Counted from the first letter of the stretch, positions 1-13,436 are shown. The stretch is DNA of 64,000 nt from Dacryopinax spathularia (GCA_037974965.1 JBBPFI010000005.1:1736001-1800000); one strand, 5' to 3'. A program made the numbers and translations. The notes: generated from the letters alone by a model not told the origin.

Positions 1-2047
1 CCCCTTAGCAGCAATAAGCGCGGGCACATCAATCGGGCTCGTCAGCCCGTCCCCCATGCCCATCCCCCCGCCCAGAGCCTCACCAAGCGTCATCCCCACG
101 CTCTGCTGAGGCACATAACTCCCCTGCTGCGGGATCTGCTGCTGCTGCGACGCCTGTTGCTGCAGCTGCTGGGACTGGAGCTGTTCTTGTGCTTGGAGCT
201 CGGCTTGCGCTTGGGCGTGGAGCTGCCGGCCTTGGGAGGAGAAGCCGCGGATCGCTTGTGTGCGCTTGAGGTCTGCGCCGGCGGCGTTAAGCCGGTCGAA
301 GTCCCCTTGGGTTGGGGTCCTATCCGCCTGCCCTTGCTCGGGCGGTGCCAGGCCCGCAGCGGAGGAAGCGGCATTGGCTGGAGGCGCACTAGCACCAGTA
401 CCGGTGGCGCTCTCCGTACTCCCCGAACTCGGGCGATGCACATGTTTTCCCGAATACCCGGCCGGGAGAGGAGGAGGAGCAGGAAGGCCCTGCATCATCC
501 CCGCCGCACCGAGCATGTTCATCCCTCCCAGATTGAGCCCGGGCATCCCGCCCATTCCCATCCCCGGTGCACCGGGCACACCGAGGCCGAGCTGCATCCC
601 GCCAGTGCCGGGGAGAGCGAGCGGCGTGTGTGCGTACTGGGCGGGGAGGTAGGGGTTGGTGTGCTGTCCGTGGCCGAGAGGCGGGAATGCCGCTTGGGAG
701 GATGTGGGCCCTTTTGGCGGAGGAGGAGAGGCGGAGGTGGTGACGAGGTTCAGGGCTGGACGGTTCTGCAGCTGAGGTTGAGGGGACCATGGTTGACCAG
801 CTGGCGGAGGGCTAGCAGGAGTCGTTGCGCGGGCTCCGCCTCCAGCGACGGAGGAAGCTGAAGATCCAGCGGCGGCTTGAGCGAACCGAGGAGCTGAGAA
901 TGCCGGAGTGGATGTCCCAGAACTGCCGGGTGCGGAGGGGTTGGGCGTCATATGAGCCGCTCCGTCCAAAGCGAACTGAGCGATCGTGCGCTGTACTTGC
1001 TCGAGCCTCGCTTCCCAAGAAGGATCCTTAACGCCCCCGCTGGTGTCATGTTGCTGCTGCTGCTGGGAAGTAGACGTAGGAGGCGGAGTAGCCCAGGGTG
1101 ATGCACGAACAGGGGAAGTAGGCGGGGAGAGCTGTTCCGCTCCCCCGGCTGCAGCTCCTTCCACCGCTCCGCCACCAGAGCTGTTACTCCCGATACTGGC
1201 GGAATGCGTGTGTCCACGCTGTTGGCCATAATTGCGCAGCGCTGGCGAGCGTGCGAGTCGTTCAGAGATCCGGTGCTGCCCATAGGTAAGGGAATGCGCG
1301 CGCCGCATATCGGAAGTGAGGTCGTCATACCCCTGCTTGGGGAGGGACGGCCCCGGATACAGAGAAGGCAAGAACGGCGACAGAGGGGAAGAAGTCGATG
1401 ACTGCGAATGACTCCTCGAATGCGTGTGTCCATGCGCAGGACCAGTGGTAGGAGTTTGGAGCGTGTCGGTTGGCGAGAGGGCAGGGTCGAGCGAGGCACC
1501 TTCGCCGCCTGAGTGCAGACCGCGCATTTCCCGCTCCCAGTCTTCTTCTCCTTGTTCTTGCTCTTCCGCTTCGGCTTGAATTTGCTGGAGCGAGTTTTTC
1601 ATCCTCAGCTGACCGCCGGTAGGAGGCGGGGAGGGTTGATTATACCGGGACATGAACGCTATCCGCCATAATGCATCAATAAAATCGTTCGGAGAGATGA
1701 CGAGATAAGAACCGCTCACCCCTAGAATACCTGCTCGGCATCGAATTATGCCTCTGCAGCCCATCCCCCTCCCACCCCAAATTCTCCTGCCACACCTCCT
1801 CCCCATACGGCCCCGGTCCCACTCCTCCCTCATACGCATACTCCTCCTCCACGCCCTCGACGTTCTCCCACCCCTCGCGCTCCTCCGCGATACGTGAGCG
1901 GGAACGAGATGTCGAGCTGGAGATTGTGTGCACGCGCCGGACGGAGGCGGCTGCGCTTGCTGGGGAGAGGGGGAGGCTGCTTGTGTAGGTTTGGTGGGAG
2001 TGGGAGGAAGGTGCGGGGGGTGGTGTAGGGGAGATGTGGTTCGACAT
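1..2047 (-). CDS. Probable YTH-domain RNA-binding protein, N-terminal part (partial)
   Basis: This is the N-terminal ~660 residues of a protein that runs off the left edge. The ATG is at 2047. One 61-nt intron (1719-1659, donor GTGAGC, acceptor ATAG) joins exon 1 to a long open exon that stays in one frame to base 1. Exon 1 reads MSNHISPTPPPAP and later RRVHTISSSTSRSRSR and LQRHNSMPSRYSR. The rest is low-complexity: Ser/Pro/Gly-Met stretches, a short helical piece (DPSWEARLEQVQRTIAQFAL), and Gln runs. The last visible residues are SPIDVPALIAAKG. From memory, basidiomycete YTH proteins (readers of m6A or meiotic RNAs) have the pattern 'TPTQ.FDRLN', a Q-rich stretch and then DVP.LIA.KG immediately before the YTH fold, so that is my call. 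The YTH domain itself lies outside the window, so the family is an inference. A Pumilio-like Q-rich protein is the main alternative. Confidence 0.55.
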
Positions 2048-3196
2048 TGTCGTTAATGACTTGGCTTGTCTTTCCAAAACGTTGAAGAGGTAGACGATCC
2101 AGAGACAAGAAAAGGATATCCGGTTGCCCTTCTCGACTCAGAGCAGGTTTATCAGAAGTGTAGTTTCGAGTAATCCCAATACTTGATCAAGCAAAGTGAA
2201 AGAGCAAGAGAGCAAGAGAGGAAAGAGAGCAAGACACAGTTGCGTTGCGTTACGACTCAGCGTCCCAACCGACCGCAATGAGCCCTCCTCTGCTGAATGC
2301 CCAGCAGCTAGTAGTCAAAAGGAATGCGGTGCACCCACTGCCCATTACTACTGCTTCCGCAGACGGACGTCACTTCACACCACCCAACCAACTCTCCCCC
2401 GCGGATTTCTACTTTTTTCCCGACTCGGACATTATTGATCATTTCACACGTAAATTGACAAGCTGGCAAAAACCTGCTTTCCCGACTGACAGCTCAACTA
2501 AGTTATGATTTTCACCTCATCAATCGAGTTCATGGGTGATCAACCCGAGAAATGCGGTGCTCATTGATCGTGTGCTGTCCGGCTCCGAACGGACTCGGCG
2601 TGTGCCGCAGTCGCCCATCGCAGTTGGACCCCTAAACCCCTGTCCTGTGCCTTGGCCGTCGTGTGCATCCTGTTCCTCCGCGTTGCTCGGCCCGGTCGCT
2701 TTGCTGGGGTTGTTTCAGCGACTCATTCCTTGGCTCGGGATCCGATCAGTTGATGGAGTTGATGTTGATTGAGCTGCTCGCGACGACACGGTCGTGTCGT
2801 TGAATGAGTGAAGGGACGGGAAATCACGGTCTAACTGCATGTATTTCTGATAGCTTCTAACCGACTAACTGCTTTGCTTTTTCGCTTTTTCATTTTTCGG
2901 AGACAAGAAGGGGGAAGCAAGGGGTTGATTGCGGCCGACCTTGGTCGATTTCGTTCAGGTTTTCAGATTTAGGAGGAGTTCGGTCGCGTCTCGCGACAAG
3001 GCAGGGAGAGGGAGAAAGGGAGAAGAGGTGGCAAGGAAGTCGGAGTAATGGGCGTGTTTGTGGAGTGGAGGAGTAGAGGAGGAGAGGAATGGAGGAGTAA
3101 AAGGGTTGTCGCTCTCAGCCTACACCGTCCCGAAGGACCCGGTGCAAGCGCGACAGCCTGTGTTATTCTCGCTTTTCGTAGGTTCCCTGCCTTGCT
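2048..3196. other. Intergenic: promoter side of the 1-2047 gene and 3' side of the ATPase
   Basis: Short ORFs here have no family resemblance and no intron logic. The purine-rich repeats near 2200-2235 (GAGCAAGA units) probably lie in the 5' leader or promoter of the leftward gene. I see nothing else. Confidence 0.5.
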
Positions 3197-6100
3197 CTAA
3201 TACTCATCGTTCTCATCGTCGGGACTACCACACCACAGTCAGTCGAGGAAGACAATACCGCGGAGACGGAGACGTACACATTAGCAGCCCGTTGATGGGC
3301 TTGACGGTCGCGTCCTCTATGCCGCGGCGGAGCAGGATGACCCGGAGGGAGGACCACATAATGACGAGCACACCGAAGGCAGCTGGAATGAGCCAATAGA
3401 GGGGTGACAAGTGGTAGCTGCCGCCAAAGACGACGTGAAGCGGAGGGGTATACTGCAAGGTCAATCAGACATCCTATCAATCAAACAAGAGTCCGACATT
3501 GCTCACAATGATGAACATGGCCAGACACGCTCCAGCCAAGATACCAGCAAAGTTCCAGTAGTTCGTGACGACCTGCTTCCCGAAGGGGAACTTGAACTTG
3601 GCCTTGACGGCGAACATGTTGAAGCACTGGGCGATGTAGATAGACAAATAGGTGATTGACTGCGCTTGGGCAAGGGCGTCATATTGCTGAGCGCCGTTGA
3701 GCTGTACCAGCATCAGCGAAAGAAACGCAAAATATCAGAGAGAGAGGACGCACCACTTGTCCACGAGCATTGACGAAATCCGGGCTCCCGGTCGTAAAGT
3801 ACGTAACAGAGTTGGAGCCACTCGCGGCAGACTGCGCCCGACGCAGATCATAGGGCGAGAACCCGGCCTTGTAGAACACCACAAAGTACGCAACAAGTGC
3901 TCCGATCATCTCGATCACGCCGACTTCGAGATACGCGTAGGACAAGAGCTTGCCATCGACTAGAACTTCATCGTCGGATTTCTCGAACCGGTCCAGCCAG
4001 AAGTTCTTCGTGAACGGTTCTTGGAGCTTGGTGAGGATTTTGCGTCCCCAGCTGGGCGGGACTGGGTCGCCGGTTTCTTGGTCGTAGTGCATTGTCTTGG
4101 TGCGCCGGAGAGCCCGCTTCTTGAGGTTCATGATCGAGTTCTGCGTGACGGGCTTGCGAGGTCGGAGATGCATGATTTGGTCAGACTCGGGTGGGTCCCA
4201 GGCGAAGGACAGGGCGGCGAACAGCTCGAAGCCGAGATCTACATGGCTATGTCAGCATACATCCACTATCTCGTCAGGAAAACATACCAATAACGAGAAT
4301 CAAAATAGCAGACAACGGCAACGGGATAGGCACAACAACATAAAGCAGCTGCGGGATGACCTCCGGCACGGAGTGCGAAACCGTATACTGGATCGACCGC
4401 TTGAGGTTAGCGAAGATCAAGCGCCCTTCCTTGACACCCTTCACGGTCGAAGCAAAGTTATCGTCCAGGAGGATCATGTTGGCCGCTTCCTTTGATACGT
4501 CCGAGCCGCTGATGTTCATCGCGATACCGAGGTCGGCTTTCTTGAGCGCGGGGGAGTCGTTCACACCGTCGCCAGTCCTGTCGCGGTACGTAAATATCAC
4601 ACCAAAATGCCCGGAGCAGAAATGACGTACACTCCAACAATATGTCCCAAAGCCTGAGCACGCTTGACAATCTCCAGCTTATGCTTCGGCGACGTCCTCG
4701 CAAATACAATTTCCCTAGTGTTGAGAACTACGCACGATCAGCTCTCCACACCAACACGCGGAGGAGGGGTGTGACACACTTTCGTCCCACTCATGCGGCT
4801 GAAGCGAATCGATCCTGTCGCCATGAACGACGACGGCCTCCACTTCGTCCGCATATATCTGGTCAACCGGTCTGCCAGTCTTGAGAGCCAAGCTCTCTTT
4901 CGTATCTCCCAAAATCAGGTCTAGCCCAAGGTCAGCCAGGTAGGAATTTGGCAGAACAAGCGACACGCACTAATCTTGCGAGCGATCGCCTCTGCCGTCT
5001 TCGGATGATCACCCGTCACCATCATCACCTTTATCCCCGCACTCCGGAGCGTGCCGATCGCCTCGCGCACACCGTGCTTAGGCGGGTCTTCGAGCGAGAC
5101 AAGGCCGACGAAACAGTATCCTTCCATTGGGCAGTTGTTCGCTTGCTTGGAGAAGGCAAAGTCGGCGGGGTACTTGTCGCCCGGGAGGAGCATTTGGGCA
5201 CAGGCGATAACACGATGCCCGCGAGAGGCCATGTACTGCCCAAATCCATTAGTAGGAAATCTCTTGAGGGAGAATGAGAGACTGCGGACGCACGTTGTAA
5301 GCATCATCATACGCCTTCCTGATCTCGTCCGTGAGAGGCAGAGCCTGCCCATCAGCCAAATATGTGTCACATTTCATGAGCACCCTCTCCGGCGCGCCCT
5401 TCATCATAACCGTCAACGCGCCCAACTTATGATCCTTCCTCACCACAACGAGCGCCCACTTATTCTCCGAATTAAACGGGATCTCGAACACCTTCTCGTG
5501 GGCTTCCCGCATCTTATCGTACGCCGGCTCGTTCCTTCCCGCGAACCGCGTGAGGCCAGTCTCAGTAGCGTCACCCAGTATCTCGCGCTGCTCGAAGGGG
5601 ACGTCGGTGCGGTCAAACTTGATCTTCGAGTTGAGCACGGCGATATCGACGATCTCGCGCATCCCGGGGGCGCGCATGTCGAAGGGGAGCGTGTCGGCTG
5701 CGTCGTTGTTCGACTGGAAGGCGGAGTACATCTTCAGCCCGGTCCAGATGTTCGTCACTGTCATTTGGTTGCGCGTGAGCGTGCCGGTCTTGTCCGTCGC
5801 GAGGAGGGTGAGCGCTCCGAGGGTCTCGACACCCTGAAGGTCCTTGACGAGCACGTTCTGGTTGGCCATGCGCTTCGCCGCGATCGACAGCAGCAAGGTG
5901 ACCGTGGCAGGAAGACCCTCAGGCACCCAAGCAACGAGGACGGAGACGGCGAACGTGACCGTTTGGGCGGCCTTGCCCTTGTAGACGCTGCCGATTCCAA
6001 TGGCGAAGAAGATGATAGCGGTGATGATAGCGATGCACGAGATTATGAGCACGAAATGGTCGATCTCGACTGCGAGCGGGCTGCGGTTGCCGGATTCGGA

Positions 6101-7583
6101 CCCGGTGAGCGAGGCAATCTGGCCGATGAAGGTGTTGTCGCCGGTACGGAGGACAACTGCAATCTCGTTCTTAGCATCTTCTCGCGTACGCGTAACAGTC
6201 AGACTCACCTCCATACCCTTCGCCGCTAACCACAAGAGTCGAGTTAAACGCCAGGTTTTCAGCTTCGACAGCGCGAGCGCTGCTCCCCTCAGGCACGCAG
6301 CGCCGTTCTTGCGGCTCAGACTCTCCCGTCAGAGAGCTATTGTCCACCTTGAGGTCCGTAGCGCTAAAGATATACAAATCGGCCGGGGTCTTGTCGCCCA
6401 TCCTCTGCGCATACATCAGCAAAATTGCCCTTACATCGCTCTATCACGGCACCAAAGAAATGCTCGGAATGGGGAAGAACGGCCAAGAAAGGGGAAGAGG
6501 AATATACGCACGATAAGCACCACATCACCCTTAACCAACGAAGCAGCCGGCACACTCGCTAGCTTCCCATCCCTCACCACACGACAAGTAGGCGGGATCA
6601 TAGCCAAGAAACTCGCCAGGATGGCCTCCGACCTGCGTAAACATCAGCCGAAAGTGGGGAAGCAAGGGGATGGACTACTTTTGAAGTTGGTAGAATTCGA
6701 TGCCGGCGTTGAGGACTGTCATACTTTAAGCTACAGTAGGAGGAGAGCAAGGAGTGAGAGGGCCTTACAGGCTACACCGATAAGGATCGCACCGAGATAT
6801 TCATTCGCCTGGTTGTCCTATATGCGCACAAATCAGCATGTTGCCTGAGTGAGGGGAGGTGGAGAGAACGCACCGCAAAGTCGATACCGAGCAAGATGTA
6901 CTCCAACACACCGGCAATAATAAGCAAGACATTGAACAAGCTCGACAAGCAGTCAAAGAACTACAGCCTATCAGCCTCTGCTTTCCATGATCACCAGTGC
7001 AGGCAGGACGCACCCGACGCAGCGCGCTCTTCTTCTTAGGAGGCGTGAGCACGTTCGGCCCATCCCTCTTGAGCCGAGCCTCCGCCTCAGCGGCAGAAAG
7101 ACCGTGGCTCGTGCCTGCCGACGCGGGCGAGAGAACGATATTCGTCTTGAACTCATCTGCGATCCTCGCCGGAGTGTACTTATGTTCGTGCTATCGCATA
7201 CGTAGTCAGCATCATATTCACGAACGTATGGGTAGGCGAGGACGTACGATATCGACCTGTTTCTCCACCACATCTTCTTTCCCTTTACCCTTGCCCTTGC
7301 CCGAGTGCTGCTCACGCAAGTGGGCGTACCCGGCAGCGCTGAGCTCTTTCTGCTCCTGGGTCATCTCACGCCGCATGGGGGCGCCTTGTGGGCGGATGGT
7401 GGGGTGCTTCTCGTCATCCCCTTCATGCGCTGGGGCAGGGGAAGAGAAGACGATATGTCCTCCTTCGCCGGGTGCGGTCTCGGGCGCAGTGGGAGCGTCA
7501 ACGTTGGTAGTTGGGGAGGGGGAAGACGCTGTAGGGGCGGCGGCGACATCGCCCGCTGGAGGGCCGTCCGTTTCGCTCGACAT
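3197..7583 (-). CDS. P-type IIC ATPase, Na+/K+-ATPase alpha-like cation pump
   Basis: A membrane cation pump of the Na,K-ATPase/H,K-ATPase branch. The ATG is at 7583 ([11 protein letters not shown]). The gene is cut by more than ten short introns. In order I see the N-terminal cation-ATPase segment ([17 protein letters not shown], then TPPKKK), the A-domain loop [11 protein letters not shown] (TGES), the M4 signature VPEGLPATV, the phosphorylation site [13 protein letters not shown] (near 5770), [16 protein letters not shown], the P-domain hinge [17 protein letters not shown], and M5-M10 with [19 protein letters not shown]. The C terminus is best read through a last intron (about 55 nt) to PDDENDEY and a TAG at 3197-3199; another donor would give a different tail. 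Subclass IIC follows from [17 protein letters not shown] and the length. Fungal members are known, but their transported ion is not settled. Several residues that bind cations in the animal pump differ (see findings). Confidence 0.88.
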
Positions 7584-9024
7584 TGCGTGTCACTCAAGCA
7601 AGCAGAAGGTAGAGCAGAGAGGGAGAGAAGAGATAAGCACTATATATGCCCAGAGATGCGTTCCTTATTGATTGCCCAACAAGTGCAAGCGGCGAGAAGG
7701 CAAGAACGCGAACAAGTCGGAGGGCAGGGAAGGCAGGGGTGAACAAGGTGAAGTTGGTCTTATGAGGCGAGGAAGGGAAGCGCTCAGTACTCCCGGGTCA
7801 CGCGAACCGCCGGCCATCCCGCTTCCCCTTACGACATGTTCCATACCGGGTTAGCGTGCGCGCCCGATCAACGATGATGAGAAAACCTTCGTTATTAGTT
7901 TTTTTTAGGAGGGTGTGCTGGACGGATGATACGAAGGGACGCGGTGACAGGTGTGAGATCGAAGGGACAATGTGTCGGACGCGCCCGCGGGGAATCATCA
8001 GGGTCACAGAGTCAGAGACATTCCCCCATTTCTCATTCTCCCTCCTCAGCGAGACCGGTTGAGATGCAGCATTCCAATTCAAGCGGGTCATCGGAAGGCG
8101 CAATCAACCAGAAGTTCCGCACGGTCGGGACGAACTCTCTATGAATAGCTCGTCGGCTTATCGTGCACTACTTCTACCTGCCAGAGGGAGTAAACGCTTG
8201 CTGGACCAAGTGGAACCTGCGGCGGGAGAAGGTGGAGTGTGAAAGGAACGCGCTCTGGTGAATTTGTTTGCTGGAGCTCGAGAGGCATTTACGGCAGTTG
8301 GTGACGTCTTCTTTGCCAGTGGTAGTGGGTCTTGCATGAATGTACTTGAGCGTGGGAGAACTGTCCAAACCTTTCTCCCTTGCTGAGCTGTGAAAATCAA
8401 TCATAGCGGCAATCTCCATCCAGTCGCGTCCAGATCATCCCCAACCAGCAAGCTTTTCGTGCTGCAGGTTTTCCTCTCAATGAACACGCCGCTGAATGGT
8501 CGACCGGATCATGGAAGCGTCGCACGACCCGCGCCTCACTTCATGCGACGAACAATTCCGTGAGACCGTCGCGGCGGACCTCGAATCTGACCTTGAATCT
8601 CCCGCCCCAAACCCATCCACTCCGTCAAACATGCGCTCACGAACGAAACCGATTGGTCCATCCTATCTCCTGCTGCCCACCCCGGTCCGTAGACTCGGTT
8701 GAACGCGTCCTTCTCGCCAGCAAGATGAATTTTGTCGGGCTCGGGGGGAGAGAAGAGCTGCTATGGAGTGCAGTTCTGTTGCTGGTGGTGAGAGGGACGC
8801 GTCTGGTGGTCTGGGGGACTATTTTTTAGCGCCTTCTCAGGTCTGGGTGAGAGGCACAGCCCCTCAGCTCTTCATCTGGTGGTTCGCCCAAAATGGAAGG
8901 AGCTGCCACGTGTCGTCCTAGCGTGGTCCCTGGCTTCTCGCAGCCTCGTCACCACACCTCCTGCACGTAGCACTCGCCAGAAACCGAAATACCGCCACAC
9001 CTCCGTCGATTCCCTAGCTTGACC
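7584..9024. other. Intergenic: divergent promoter region between the ATPase and RIB4
   Basis: About 1.4 kb between two divergent start codons. Short ORFs occur (for example 8496-8702) but none shows a recognisable domain or splice-linked continuation. I see no RNA gene or repeat. Confidence 0.5.
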
Positions 9025-9857
<833 letters not shown>

Positions 9858-10923
9858 GCGGGCCTACTGAGCAGTCTTGGAAGGTTGTGATGTCGCTCTG
9901 CTTGCGAGAGAGACTGCTTGCGGGAGAGAGCGCTGTACTAGAAGAACTGAAGACAAAGGAAAGAGACAACAATGAAGATAATTGATAGACTACGATGTCT
10001 TCGTCGATCGCGCGAGGCTCGCGGGGACGATTGAGTGGACCTGTCATGTTGGCAAAGCCGAGGTTAATCCTCTTGCAACATCCGTGCTAGCCGGGAACCT
10101 ACGGTTCAGCACGAAGAAAGCATGAAGCAAGGTGCGGCAACCTCATTGTCGGAAACTACAGTATCAGTGGAGGGACGAGGCATAGCTTCACGTGACGGAT
10201 ATGATTGACTCATCTAGAAGCTCATGGTGCAGAGAGCTATGCCCGGGACTGCGTTGCATCAACCTTGGTCAAGTGCTACCAGAAGGTGGAAGAGATACGC
10301 CCTCGCGCGTACACGCGAGCTCGTCTCTGCCTTCAACTCGGAAAAGCGAAATATCATCGCTTTGCGGTGGAGCACCTAAATCTAACAAAGCGAGGAATAT
10401 CCTTGCAAGAGAAATGTCCTTCTGTTGGAGAACATGCGGTGTCCTGCAAGCTCAATGCTGTTCTAGCAAATACAAGCTCAAGTACCGTGTTAATGTCGCC
10501 GCCTTAGCAGAGCTTTCTAGACGGCGGGAAACCGCTCACGGCCCATTCAGATTCCCGTTCAGGGGTCCAGCGGGTGCCGAACACGGAGAAAGGCCCAGAA
10601 CTTCTCACTGAGCGGGATATGACTGCTCTCAGTGGCTGTGCTCTCTCACATAGGGGATTTTCTGGTTGCGTGTTGGGTGCCCGTATTAGGAAGTTTCTGG
10701 CACATTCGACGCCGTATTCGACGGTCCTTTTGCGAGGCCTTTTTAAACTCGCTGCGTTTGGGAGGGATGGACGGTATACTGCTCTTTCTCGCACTCCCAT
10801 CCGCTGTAGCGATTACTTACAGACGCTCACACACTTCCCCCCCCTTCTTACAACAACCCGCATATATCCCCTATCATCCTTCTATACGCCCTACCCCCTC
10901 ACCATACATAACACAGAAGCGCC
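9858..10923. other. Intergenic: RIB4 3' side and HSP90 promoter
   Basis: No credible gene; the ORFs near 10192-10611 lack any family signal. The 3' third is the HSP90 promoter, with a heat-shock element, a TTTTTAAA stretch near 10740 and a pyrimidine-rich leader from about 10830 with CATATATCC near 10860. Confidence 0.5.
10690..10697 (+). promoter_or_regulatory. Heat-shock element (GAAnnTTC) upstream of HSP90
   Basis: A perfect inverted pair GAAgtTTC, followed two bases later by a weak third unit (GCA), lies 227 nt before the HSP90 ATG. Heat shock factor trimers bind such inverted pentamers. A second, imperfect TTCnnGA pair lies near 10515. Distance and target gene fit, but no binding data can be seen from sequence. 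Confidence 0.6.
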
Positions 10924-11904
10924 ATGGCAACAGAACAATTTGGCTTCCAGGCTGAGATCTCTCAGCTCTTGGATCTCATCATCAACACCTTCTACTCAAA
11001 CAAGGAGATCTTCCTCCGTGAGTTGGTGTCAAACGCTTCCGATGCACTCGACAAGATCCGCTATGCCGCCCTCACCGACCCATCCCAGCTCGACACGGGC
11101 AAGGAGCTCTACATCCGGATCACCCCGGATAAGGAGAACCATGTTCTGTCCATCCGCGATACCGGTATCGGTATGACCAAGGCCGATCTCGTCAACAACC
11201 TCGGTACGATCGCCAAGTCCGGCACTAAGGCCTTCATGGAGGCCATGTCTGCCGGTGCCGATGTCTCCTGCATCGGCCAGTTCGGTGTCGGTTTCTACTC
11301 TGCATACCTCGTCGCCGACCGCGTGCAGGTCATCACCAAGCACAACGATGACGAGCAGTACATCTGGGAGTCGGCCGCTGGTGGTACCTTCACCATCACC
11401 CACGACACCGTGAACCCGCCTCTTGGCCGCGGTACCGAGATCCGCCTCCACCTCAAGGACGACCAGCTCGAGTACCTCGAGGAGAAGCGGATCAAGGACA
11501 TCATCAAGAAGCACTCCGAGTTCATCTCGTACCCCATCCAGCTCGCCGTGACCAAGGAGGTCGAGAAGGAGGTTGAGGACGACGAGGAGGCAAAGGATGA
11601 GGATGCCAAGATCGAGGAGGAGGACGAGGAGAAGGAGAAGAAGAAGAAGACGGTGAAGGAGAAGGTTGTCGAGAATGAGGAGCTTAACAAGACCAAGCCG
11701 ATCTGGACTCGCAACCCCTCTGACATCACCGAGGAGGAGTACAACTCCTTCTACAAGAGCTTGACGAACGACTGGGAAGACCCGCTTGCGCACAAGCACT
11801 TCTCCGTCGAGGGTCAGCTCGAGTTCAAGGCCATCCTCTTCGTTCCTAAGCGCGCGCCGTTCGACCTCTTCGAGACCAAGAAGAAGCGCAACAACATCAA
11901 GCTG

Positions 11905-11937
<33 letters not shown>

Positions 11938-13005
11938 GAGGACCTCATCCCCGAGTACCTCAACTTCGTCAAGGGTATCGTCGACTCCGAGGATCTCCCG
12001 CTCAACATCTCCCGTGAGACGCTCCAACAGAACAAGATCCTCAAGGTCATCCGGAAGAACCTTGTCAAGAAGTGCATGGACCTGTTCAGCGAGATCGCCG
12101 AGGACAAGGATAACTTCAACAAGTTCTACGAGGCCTTCTCGAAGAACCTGAAGCTCGGTATCCACGAGGACAGCCAGAACCGGTCGAAGCTCGCCGAGTT
12201 TCTGCGCTTCTACTCGACCAAGTCCGGCGAGGAGATGACCTCCTTCAAGGACTACATCACCCGGATGCCCGAGGTCCAGAAGTCGATCTACTACCTCACC
12301 GGCGAGTCGCTCGCTGCCGTGCGCGACTCACCGTTCCTCGAGGTGCTCAAGAAGAAGGGCTTCGAGGTTCTGCTCCTGGTCGACCCGATCGACGAGTACG
12401 CCGTCACCCAGCTGAAGGAGTTCGACGGCAAGAAGCTCGTCTGCGTGTCTAAGGAGGGTCTCGAGCTCGAGGAGACCGAGGAGGAGAAGAAGGAGCGGGA
12501 GCAGGAGGCCAAGGAGTTCGACGATCTCTGCAAGGCGATCAAGGAGGCCCTCGGCGACAAGGTCGAGAAGGTCGTCGTGTCCAACCGTATCGTCGACTCG
12601 CCATGCGTGCTCGTCACCGGTCAGTTCGGCTGGTCATCGAACATGGAGCGTATCATGAAGGCGCAGGCCTTGCGTGATGCGTCCATGTCCTCATACATGG
12701 CGAGCAAGAAGACCCTCGAGCTCAACCCGCACAACCCGATCATCAAGGAGCTTAAGAAGAAGGTCGCTGCCGACAAGAACGACAAGACCGTGCGCGACCT
12801 CACCTACCTCCTGTACGAGACCGCTCTCCTCACCTCCGGCTTCGTGCTGGACGAGCCGACCAACTTCGCCAAGCGTATCCACCGCATGATCTCGCTCGGC
12901 CTGGACGTCGACGAGGAGGAGACGCCCGCACCGTCCGAGATCAAGGCCGAGGAGAAGCCTGCGGAGGAGACGACGTCTGCATCAGCGATGGAGGACATCG
13001 ACTAA
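10924..13005 (+). CDS. HSP90: Molecular chaperone HSP90 (cytosolic)
   Basis: An intronless 693-residue chaperone of the cytosol that folds kinases and other clients in an ATP cycle. The N-terminal GHKL ATPase domain begins [20 protein letters not shown] and has [38 protein letters not shown] (ATP lid) and [16 protein letters not shown] Lys/Glu charged linker (about residues 210-265) precedes the middle domain ([13 protein letters not shown], with the catalytic-loop Arg region [12 protein letters not shown]). The C-terminal dimerisation domain has [27 protein letters not shown]. The gene has strong codon bias with very high GC at third positions, which explains the long open frame on the opposite strand. 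The absence of introns is common for heat-shock genes. The last five residues are MEDID rather than the usual cytosolic MEEVD (see findings). Confidence 0.98.
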
Positions 13006-13436
13006 ATCAAACTAAAATATGGACCAATTGGACCTGAGCGACGAGGCTGGGTTTTCTGACGGGCTAATTGTGTGGTGTCGTGCCGCATTCTACTGTGTTT
13101 CTATACCGTTTTTCCTTTTCTCTTTTTTCTGGTTACGTCGCATGCATTACGGTAGCTAGTCGCTCAATCAAAATCATGATGCCCGAAATTGCGTGTGGGA
13201 TCGTGTGCCTTCAACTGTTGTTAGTTGCTGGCAAAGTGGCACCTAAAGGCTGCAAAAGGTGTATTATTATTGTCTGCTGGAGAAGTTGCGGTCACGCAAT
13301 GTTGAGAACCCTGAAAGAAGCTGAGTGACTCGGCCCGATATTCACATCATCCGAAAAGGCAGCACGAACCACCTCACTGTTACCTCTCCACTTCCTACAG
13401 TTGTTCTCCACTTCACACCAGCTGCTCTGCATCACC
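13006..13436. other. Intergenic: HSP90 3' side and SER1 promoter
   Basis: T-rich, with stop codons in all frames. I find no gene or repeat. Confidence 0.5.

Noticed and set aside
5051-6229. 392-codon open frame on the plus strand inside the P-type ATPase
   Set aside because: It overlaps the conserved A and P domains on the other strand; composition (Arg/Glu/His) is that of an antisense shadow.
8000-9000. Possible small gene between the ATPase and RIB4
   Set aside because: Several 60-140 codon ORFs overlap on both strands, none with biased third positions or splice partners.
10192-10611. 139-codon ORF between RIB4 and HSP90
   Set aside because: No domain, no related frame or intron, and it runs into the HSP90 promoter with its heat-shock element.
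11029-12165. 378-codon open frame on the minus strand opposite HSP90
   Set aside because: Its Leu/Val/Asp-rich composition is the mirror of the strongly biased HSP90 codons; it has no domain and disappears outside the biased part.
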